A model generated the notes under the pieces. It saw only the letters and a program-made list of their open reading frames with translations, ran no database searches and had not been told where the DNA came from. 64,000 nt of DNA, taken from the NCBI RefSeq assembly GCF_000717175.1, contig NZ_JNYD01000004.1:124001-188000 (forward strand). The letters run 5' to 3'. Source of the DNA: Pseudonocardia autotrophica. Its GTDB lineage: Bacteria > Actinomycetota > Actinomycetes > Mycobacteriales > Pseudonocardiaceae. The translations under genes and the position numbers were made by a program. Numbering within the stretch: position 1 is the first letter of the stretch; each line of letters starts with the position of its first letter. Shown piece by piece: positions 58,492 through 64,000 of the stretch.

Positions 58492-58588
58492 CTCATCACG
58501 GTAACCATCGCCGCGTCTGCGCCCGTCTAGCGCCCGACCGATACTCGGGGATACGCCGTGATCGGCCGGGATCTGGGAGGCTCGGGGC

Positions 58589-59212
58589 GTGACCGAGAAC
58601 GCACCGGAGATCGTGACCGAGGGCAACGGATGGGTCGAGCACACGGCCGACCGCGCCGAGCTCTCCGTGGTGTTCGACGCGCGCGGGCGCAGCCGCACCG
58701 CCGCCGTCGAGGAGCTGGGTCGTCGCGTCGGCGGCGCCGAGAAGGCGCTCGGGCTGCCCGGGCTCACGGTCCGCGGCCGGCGGGTGTCGGTGCACACCGA
58801 GTACAAGGGGTCGAAGCCGTCGGACTGCCGGGCGAGCGAGGCCATCCAGGTGCGCGTCGACGACCCGGACGTGCTCGAGGAGGTGCTGTCGCTGCTGCTC
58901 GGGGCGGAACCCGCGGCGCTGTCCGGACCGGCGTGGTCGCTCGCCGACCCGGACGCGGTGCTGGCGGAGGCGCAGCGTCGCGCGGTGGCCGACGCCCGCC
59001 GCCGGGCCGAGGGCTACGCGGCGGCGCTGGGCGGCAGCCTGGGCCGGCTGGTGCGGCTGAGCGAGGGGCCGGAGCACGGGGCCGCGCCGATGATGGCGAT
59101 GCGGGCGGCCCGGGCCGAGGGCGGACCGGACGTCGCCGATCTGGGGCTCGAACCGGAGCCGGTGCGCGTCACCGCGCGATGCACGACGACATGGACGTTG
59201 ATCGGCTCGTGA
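58589..59212 (+). CDS. SIMPL (DUF541) domain protein
   Basis: The protein has 207 residues. The SIMPL/DUF541 fold is recognised by the Glu-Gly-Asn-Gly-Trp-Val start, a central Gly-Ser-Lys-Pro-Ser-Asp-Cys-Arg-Ala-Ser segment and the Ala-Val-Ala-Asp-Ala-Arg-Arg-Arg-Ala helix near 137. There is no signal peptide, so this member should be cytoplasmic, unlike many homologues. The function is unknown. The GTG follows GGGAGG by about 10 nt. Confidence 0.82.
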   Translation: MTENAPEIVTEGNGWVEHTADRAELSVVFDARGRSRTAAVEELGRRVGGAEKALGLPGLTVRGRRVSVHTEYKGSKPSDCRASEAIQVRVDDPDVLEEVLSLLLGAEPAALSGPAWSLADPDAVLAEAQRRAVADARRRAEGYAAALGGSLGRLVRLSEGPEHGAAPMMAMRAARAEGGPDVADLGLEPEPVRVTARCTTTWTLIGS

Positions 59213-59337
59213 TATCGGCGCTTTTCCCGCCGAATTGCTGTCCCATTGGGTGAATCGGAGCGTCCGGGTAGCGCAATTCCCGCCATCGGTCCGACACTCG
59301 TTCGGACTAGTCACTCGGTTCGTGACGGGAGGACAGC

Positions 59338-59553
59338 GTGGGTTCTCGAGGGGGACGGCACCGCCTGACGCGACGCACCCGGCAGGAATTGCGGATGCGC
59401 CCCGGACGACAGCGCCGGATCGGGCTGCGGGCGACCGCCCGGGCCATGCTCACCGCGGCCGTCGGCCTGCTGCTCACCGGCAGCAGCGCGGCCGTGCTGC
59501 ACAACCACGGCGGCCCCGTGACGGTCGCCTTCCTGACCTCCGAGGCCGAGTAG
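59338..59553 (+). CDS. Small basic membrane or secreted protein
   Basis: The protein has 71 residues. It has a very basic N-terminus of about 33 residues (many Arg), a hydrophobic stretch (about 35-52, Ala-Ala-Val-Gly-Leu-Leu-Leu-Thr-Gly) and a short C-terminal part ending Thr-Ser-Glu-Ala-Glu. The GTG at 59338 follows GGGAGGACAGC. It resembles a small membrane peptide. No family is recognised; coding status is supported by the ribosome site and reading-frame composition only. Confidence 0.5.
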   Translation: MGSRGGRHRLTRRTRQELRMRPGRQRRIGLRATARAMLTAAVGLLLTGSSAAVLHNHGGPVTVAFLTSEAE

Positions 59554-59592
59554 CCCCGAAGAACACCGGTGGCGCGCCGGCGAGCGCTCAGC

Positions 59593-60084
59593 TCAGCGCT
59601 CGTCGACCACGGTCCCCTCGATCACCATGGGGCCGCCGGGGCGGCGCGGCGGCTCTGTGCCCGCCCCGGGCCGGACGTCGACGACCTCGGCGTCGATCAC
59701 CTGACCCTCGCTGCGGATCCGCGCGGTGCGCAGGCCGGGGTGCCGGCGCTCGGTCGACGCGACGAGCCGGCGGCGCACCAGCGCCCGGGTGGGCGGCAGC
59801 ACCAGCAGCAGCCCCAGCACGTCCGTGACCAGGCCGGGCACGAACAGCAGCAGGCCGCCGACGGCGACGAGCATCCCGTCCGTGGTCTCCGAGGTGGCGA
59901 CGCGCCGGTTCCGGGCCGCCTCGGCGAGGGCCTGCGCGGCCCGCAGCCCCTCCCGGCGGGCGAGCCACAGGCCCAGCACGGAGCCCGCGAGCAGCACCAG
60001 CAGGGTCGGCAGGGCGCCGATCCAGGAGCCCAGCGCGACCACGGCGACGATCTCGACCACCAGGTACAGCAGCACGAACGGCAT
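59593..60084 (-). CDS. FxsA family membrane protein
   Basis: The protein has 163 residues from the ATG at 60084. The Leu-Leu-Tyr-Leu-Val-Val-Glu-Ile start and Pro-Gly-Leu-Val-Thr-Asp-Val-Leu-Gly segment match FxsA proteins, with three to four helices and a hydrophilic tail. In E. coli FxsA modulates phage exclusion; here the role is unknown. A longer form would start at GTG 60150, but that codon overlaps the loop of the terminator at 60134-60172 and its ribosome site is too close, so the shorter form is preferred. Confidence 0.78.
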   Translation of the reverse strand: MPFVLLYLVVEIVAVVALGSWIGALPTLLVLLAGSVLGLWLARREGLRAAQALAEAARNRRVATSETTDGMLVAVGGLLLFVPGLVTDVLGLLLVLPPTRALVRRRLVASTERRHPGLRTARIRSEGQVIDAEVVDVRPGAGTEPPRRPGGPMVIEGTVVDER

Positions 60085-60133
60085 ACCCGTCCAACGCACG
60101 GGACCGCCGTTTTTCTCCCGATCACCCGAGCGA

Positions 60134-60172
60134 ACGGCGCTCTCGCTCACACCTCCCGAGCGAGAGCGCCGT
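60134..60172 (-). terminator. Strong terminator after E2 gene
   Basis: ACGGCGCTCTCGCTC and GAGCGAGAGCGCCGT form a perfect 15-bp stem with a 9-nt loop, 11 nt after the E2 stop on the minus strand. It should separate the 2-oxoacid dehydrogenase operon from fxsA. Confidence 0.85.
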
Positions 60173-60183
60173 CCACGGGGTCG

Positions 60184-61680
60184 TCACCAGAGCATCGCCG
60201 TCGCGGGGTCCTCGAGCAGGGCGCCGACGTCGGCGAGGAAGCGGGAGCCCTGCTCGCCGTCGACCAGCCGGTGGTCGAAGGACAGCGCCAGCTGGCACAC
60301 CGTCCGCACCGTGAGCTCCCCGTCGACGACCCACGGCGCGGGCTTGATCGAGCCGACGGCCAGGATCGCCGCCTCGCCCGGGTTGAGGATCGGCGTGCCG
60401 GTGTCGACGCCGAACACCCCGACGTTCGTGATCGTGATCGTGCCGCCGACCAGGTCCGACGGGGCCGTCTTCCCCGCCCGCGCGGTCTCCGTGAGCGCGC
60501 CGAGCGCGGCGGCCAGGCCGTGCAGGTCGAGCCGGTCGGCGTCCCGGATCTTCGGCACGAGCAGGCCGCGCGGGGTCGCGGCGGCGATCCCGAGCTGGAC
60601 GTGGTCGTAGTACACGATCTCGCCGGCCGGCTCGTCCCAGCTCGCGTTGACCGCCGGGGTCCGGCGCGCGGCCAGGCACACCGCCTTGGCGACGAACGCG
60701 AGCGGCGTGAGCTTGACGTCGGCGAACCGCCGCGACGCGCGCAGCCGGTCCCGCAGCGCCATGGTCTCCGTGACGTCGACCGACAGGAACTCGGTGACGT
60801 GCGGGGCCGTGAACGCGGACTGCACCATGGCCGCCGCCGTGGCCCTGCGCACCCCGCGGATCGGCTCGCGCCGCACCCCGCCGACGGACTCGGGTGCGGC
60901 TGCGGCCGGTACGGCCACGGGTTCGGCCGCCGGGGCCGCGGTGGCACCGGCGGCACCGGTGGCACCGGCGGCACCGGCGGCACCGGCGGCACCGGCGGCA
61001 CCGGCGGCCTGCGCCGACGCCGCCGCGCGGACGTCGTCCCGGGTGATGACCCCGCCCGGGCCGGACCCGGCGAGCGCCCGCAGGTCGACGCCGAGGTCCT
61101 TCGCCAGCTTGCGCACCGGCGGCTTGGCCAGCGGGACCAGGGACTCCGGGCCCGCCGGCCGCCCGTCGTCGAGGTCCGGTGCGGTCGCCGCCGCGGCGGC
61201 CGGACCGACCTGGGCGGCCGCCTCCTCCCCGGCGACGACCGGGGCGACCTCGGGCTCCGCCACCGCGGCCGCCGCGCCGGGCACGCCCTTCCGAGGGCGC
61301 CGCCGCGCGGCGCCCTGCCGGGGGCCGTAGCCGACGAGCGTGGCGATCCGGCCGTCGGCGCCGGCCTCGCCGATCAGCGCACCCTTGCTCTCCGCCGGGC
61401 TCTCGCTCACGGGCGTCGGCTCGGGTGTGCCCCCCTCGGCCGTCCGGATCGCGATGATCGGCTCGCCGACCTGCACGGTCGCACCGGGCTCGGCCAGCAG
61501 CTCGTGGACCGTCCCGGCGAAGGGCGACGGCAGCTCGACCACGGCCTTGGCCGTCTCGATCTCGACCAGGATCTGGTTGACCGCCACCGGGTCGCCCGGG
61601 GCGACCTGCCAGGCCACGATCTCGGCCTCGGTCAGCCCCTCGCCGACATCGGGCATCCGGAAGATCTCGGGCACGCTCAC
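60184..61680 (-). CDS. Dihydrolipoamide acyltransferase (E2) of 2-oxoacid dehydrogenase complex
   Basis: The protein has 498 residues. One lipoyl domain (about 1-80) has the lipoyl Lys in Glu-Thr-Ala-Lys-Ala near residue 45. A peripheral-subunit-binding domain (about 195-235, Val-Arg-Lys-Leu-Ala-Lys-Asp) and a linker of Ala/Gly repeats follow. The catalytic domain ends in Phe-Asp-His-Arg-Leu-Val-Asp-Gly. It transfers acyl groups from E1 to CoA; branched-chain keto acids are the likely substrate given the E1alpha/E1beta neighbours. The GTG at 61680 overlaps the E1beta stop (GTGA). The linker DNA is a 9-bp tandem repeat (60943-61005). Confidence 0.9.
   Translation of the reverse strand: MSVPEIFRMPDVGEGLTEAEIVAWQVAPGDPVAVNQILVEIETAKAVVELPSPFAGTVHELLAEPGATVQVGEPIIAIRTAEGGTPEPTPVSESPAESKGALIGEAGADGRIATLVGYGPRQGAARRRPRKGVPGAAAAVAEPEVAPVVAGEEAAAQVGPAAAAATAPDLDDGRPAGPESLVPLAKPPVRKLAKDLGVDLRALAGSGPGGVITRDDVRAAASAQAAGAAGAAGAAGAAGATGAAGATAAPAAEPVAVPAAAAPESVGGVRREPIRGVRRATAAAMVQSAFTAPHVTEFLSVDVTETMALRDRLRASRRFADVKLTPLAFVAKAVCLAARRTPAVNASWDEPAGEIVYYDHVQLGIAAATPRGLLVPKIRDADRLDLHGLAAALGALTETARAGKTAPSDLVGGTITITNVGVFGVDTGTPILNPGEAAILAVGSIKPAPWVVDGELTVRTVCQLALSFDHRLVDGEQGSRFLADVGALLEDPATAMLW
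60943..61005. repeat. 9-bp tandem repeat in E2 linker (7 copies)
   Basis: There are seven copies of GGCACCGGC or GGCACCGGT in a row. On the coding strand they encode an Ala-Gly-rich flexible linker between the binding and catalytic domains. Copy number may vary between strains. Confidence 0.9.
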
Positions 61681-62648
61681 CACCCCAGCGCGCGGTCGAC
61701 GCCGTCGAGCACGCGGTCGAGATCGGGCAGGTAGTCGTCCTCGCACTTGGAGGGCGGGTAGGGGGTGTCGAAGCCGGTCACCCGCAGCACCGGCGCCTCC
61801 AGCGAGTGGAAGCACTCCTCCTGCACCCGGGCCGCGACCTCCGAGGTCACCGACGCCTCCGACGGCGCCTCGGACACCACCACGAGCCGGCCGGTGCGGC
61901 GCACCGACCCGAACACCGGACCGAGGTCCAGCGGGGACAGCGAGCGCAGGTCGATCACCTCGATGTCGGTGCCCTCCGCCTCCGCGGCCGCCGCGGCCTC
62001 CAGGCAGGTCTTCACCAGCGGGCCGTAGCAGGCCACGGTCACGTCGGCGCCCGACCGGACGACCCGCGAGGAGAACAGCGGGGCGGGCTCGGTCTCCGAG
62101 ACCTCGCCCTTCTCCCAGTACCGCCGCTTGGGCTCGAAGAAGATCACCGGGTCGTCGCTGGCGATGGCCTGGCGGATCATCCAGTGGGCGTCGTCCGGGT
62201 TCGAGCAGGCAACCACCTTGAGCCCCGCGACGTGCGCGAACAGCGACTCGGGCGACTCGCTGTGGTGCTCCACGGCGCCGATCCCGCCGCCGAACGGGAT
62301 CCGGACGACGACGGGCATCGGCACCTTGCCCTGCGACCGGAACCGCACCTTGGCCAGCTGGGAGACGATCTGGTCGAAGCCGGGGAACACGAACCCGTCG
62401 AACTGGATCTCGCAGACCGGGCGGAAGCCGCGGATCGCGAGGCCCACCGCGGTGCCGATGATCCCGCTCTCCGACAGCGGGGTGTCGAGCACGCGCTGCT
62501 CGCCGAAGTCCTTGGCCAGCCCGTCCGTCACCCGGAAGACGCCGCCGAGCTTGCCGACGTCCTCGCCCATCACCAGGACCTTCGGGTCGAGTTCCATCGC
62601 CGCGCGCAGCCCGGAGTTGAGCGCCTTGGCGAGCGTCATCGTGGTCAT
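61677..62648 (-). CDS. 2-oxoacid dehydrogenase E1 beta subunit (branched-chain type)
   Basis: The protein has 323 residues. It has the transketolase-like Pyr domain with Met-Gly-Glu-Asp-Val-Gly near residue 27, the conserved Asp-Thr-Pro-Leu-Ser-Glu-Ser-Gly-Ile, Glu-His-His-Ser-Glu-Ser and a C-terminal domain with Glu-Ala-Pro-Ser. It forms the heterotetrameric E1 with the subunit encoded upstream, using thiamine diphosphate. The ATG at 62648 lies 5 nt after the E1alpha stop. Confidence 0.92.
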   Translation of the reverse strand: MTTMTLAKALNSGLRAAMELDPKVLVMGEDVGKLGGVFRVTDGLAKDFGEQRVLDTPLSESGIIGTAVGLAIRGFRPVCEIQFDGFVFPGFDQIVSQLAKVRFRSQGKVPMPVVVRIPFGGGIGAVEHHSESPESLFAHVAGLKVVACSNPDDAHWMIRQAIASDDPVIFFEPKRRYWEKGEVSETEPAPLFSSRVVRSGADVTVACYGPLVKTCLEAAAAAEAEGTDIEVIDLRSLSPLDLGPVFGSVRRTGRLVVVSEAPSEASVTSEVAARVQEECFHSLEAPVLRVTGFDTPYPPSKCEDDYLPDLDRVLDGVDRALGW

Positions 62649-62653
62649 CCGTC

Positions 62654-63835
62654 TCACGCCCCCTCGAACGACGCGTGGTACTCCAGGTACGCCGACTTCT
62701 CCGCCGCCAACTGGGGCGACAGCTCGGCGTAGACCTCGGAGAACATCCGGTCCGGACCGGGGTCCGGCATCGCGACGCAGAAGGCGCGGAAGCGGGCGGC
62801 GAGCTCGTCCGACTTTGCCTGCACCTCGTCGAAGAAGTCCTGCCCCACGCCGTGCTCGCGCACCAGGTTCACCCGCACCCGCTCGATCGGGTCCTTGAGC
62901 TTCCACAGCTCGAGCTCGTCGGCGAGCCGGTAGCGCGAGGGGTCGTCCGACGTCGTGTGCGCGTCCATGCGGTAGGTGAACGCCTCGATCAGGACGGGCC
63001 CGTTGCCGGTGCGGCACTCCTCCAGGGCCCAGCGGGTGACGGCGAGGCAGGCGAGGACGTCGTTGCCGTCGACCCGCACGCCCGGGAAGCCGTAGCCGCG
63101 CGCCCGCTGGAAGAGCGGCACCCGGGTCTGGCGTTCGAGCGGCACCGAGATCGCCCACTGGTTGTTCTGGCAGTAGAAGACGACCGGGGCATCGTAGGCG
63201 GCCGCCCACACGAACCCCTCGTGGACGTCCCCCTGGCTGGTGGCGCCGTCGCCGAAGAAGCACATCGTGGCCTCGGCGTCCGGCCCGTCGCCGACCTTGC
63301 CCTCGAACTTCTGGCCCATGGCGTAGCCGGTGGCGTTGAGGCACTGGTTGCCGATGACGATCGTGTACAGGTGGAACCGGGCCTCGATCGGGTCCCACGA
63401 GCCGTGGTCGGTGCCGCGGAAGATGCCCAGCAGGTCCGTCGGGTCGATCCCGCGACACCAGGCCACGCCGTGCTCGCGGTAGCTGGGGAAGATCATGTCG
63501 CGCGGGGTGGCGGCGCGGCCGGCGCCCACCTGGGCGGCCTCCTGGCCGAGCAGCGGCACCCAGATGCCCAGCTGGCCCTGGCGCTGCAGGGCGTTGCCCT
63601 CGCGGTCGACGCGGCGGACCAGGACCATGTCGCGGTAGTAGCCCTTGAGCTCCTCGGCGCCGACGTCGTCCGCCCAGGAACCGAACCGGTCGTCGGACAC
63701 CCGCTGCCCCTCGGGGGTCAGCAGCTGGACGAGCTCGGCGCCGCCCTCGTCGGTGCCGTGCAGTCCGGACAGGACGTGCTCGCGGGTCGGTGCGGATCGG
63801 GGATCGGTCGGGACCCAGCTCTGTGGACGGGACAC
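62654..63835 (-). CDS. 2-oxoacid dehydrogenase E1 alpha subunit (branched-chain type)
   Basis: The protein has 393 residues. Thiamine diphosphate binding is shown by Gly-Asp-Gly-Ala-Thr-Ser-Gln-Gly-Asp near 190, with the matching Asn-Asn in Cys-Gln-Asn-Asn-Gln-Trp. The Tyr-Arg-Met-Asp-Ala-His-Thr-Thr-Ser-Asp-Asp-Pro-Ser-Arg-Tyr loop is typical of branched-chain or pyruvate E1alpha. It decarboxylates the 2-oxoacid and passes the acyl group to E2. The GTG at 63835 follows GAGGAGG by 6 nt and is the most likely start. It heads the E1alpha-E1beta-E2 operon; no E3 is in the window. Confidence 0.92.
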   Translation of the reverse strand: MSRPQSWVPTDPRSAPTREHVLSGLHGTDEGGAELVQLLTPEGQRVSDDRFGSWADDVGAEELKGYYRDMVLVRRVDREGNALQRQGQLGIWVPLLGQEAAQVGAGRAATPRDMIFPSYREHGVAWCRGIDPTDLLGIFRGTDHGSWDPIEARFHLYTIVIGNQCLNATGYAMGQKFEGKVGDGPDAEATMCFFGDGATSQGDVHEGFVWAAAYDAPVVFYCQNNQWAISVPLERQTRVPLFQRARGYGFPGVRVDGNDVLACLAVTRWALEECRTGNGPVLIEAFTYRMDAHTTSDDPSRYRLADELELWKLKDPIERVRVNLVREHGVGQDFFDEVQAKSDELAARFRAFCVAMPDPGPDRMFSEVYAELSPQLAAEKSAYLEYHASFEGA

Positions 63836-64000
63836 GCGTTCCTCCTCGTGCTCACGACACGCGGGGTCCGTGCTGTGGCACACCGCCCGCGGGCCGACGG
63901 ACGGCCGGCGGCGGACCACTCGGGTGTGTGGGCCGCCCCGCGCCGGACGTCCTCTGAGGTGATAGTGGCACGGCTCGCGCCGGCGGGGGGACCGCGAGAT

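Noticed and set aside
59014..59286. Minus-strand small ORF opposite the SIMPL gene end
   Set aside because: No ribosome site, no motif, and it overlaps the coding strand of a recognisable SIMPL protein.

Overview
The window is high-GC actinobacterial DNA, most likely from Pseudonocardiaceae (Pseudonocardia or a close relative). The evidence is the GTG-rich starts, the many GTGA/ATGA overlaps, the dnaK-grpE-dnaJ-hspR operon with HAIR operators, a mycobacterial-type EtfD oxidoreductase, a FadE5-type acyl-CoA dehydrogenase and an iniBAC-like locus. Several neighbourhoods (pyrE/clpB, dnaK operon, etfD, iniR/iniBAC, dcd with tRNA-Gly) recall the Rv0320-Rv0384c part of the Mycobacterium tuberculosis chromosome. 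The backbone is therefore core chromosome. No integrase, transposase, phage gene or CRISPR array was seen.

Layout. 1-12.3 kb: a lipoprotein operon; a ferric-reductase-like flavocytochrome; a DUF4142 protein with a repetitive tail, coupled to a secreted protein; an SDR and pyrE; a membrane protein; an EspC/WXG/YbaB trio; clpB; a DUF1269-like gene. 12.3-16.9 kb: dnaK-grpE-dnaJ-hspR. ClpB and DnaK both have HAIR-type operators for HspR. 16.9-24.9 kb: a seven-gene, tightly overlapping type IV secretion-like operon (VirB2-, VirB3/PrgI-, VirB4-, VirB6- and VirB8-like proteins and a VirB1-like NlpC/P60 protein) with no relaxase or coupling protein beside it. 25.4-28.1 kb: the EtfD-like membrane FeS oxidoreductase. 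28.4-33.3 kb: a membrane protein, a DesK/LuxR two-component system and a divergent ABC exporter. 33.3-38.7 kb: dcd, tRNA-Gly(CCC) and small accessory enzymes, regulators and transporters.

38.9-50.2 kb is the most distinctive region. It holds a membrane-anchored Hsp70-like protein, divergent from two tandem IniB-like genes (the second frameshifted), then two dynamin-like GTPases (IniA- and IniC-like), then a convergent IniR-like LuxR/ATPase regulator, then a Tat-exported amidase. An identical 17-bp sequence lies in the Hsp70/IniB divergent promoter region and directly before the regulator gene. This is the best candidate for an under-described system: a cell-envelope or membrane stress module in which a regulator, dynamins, an IniB-type low-complexity protein and a membrane Hsp70 may act together.

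50.4-64 kb: a FadE5-type acyl-CoA dehydrogenase, whose operator-like repeats match one upstream of etfD 25 kb away; a CBS protein; a VanW protein with a very long low-complexity N-terminus; a GroES-like protein; an AAA ATPase; DUF1206, SIMPL and FxsA proteins; and the E1alpha-E1beta-E2 genes of a 2-oxoacid dehydrogenase complex.
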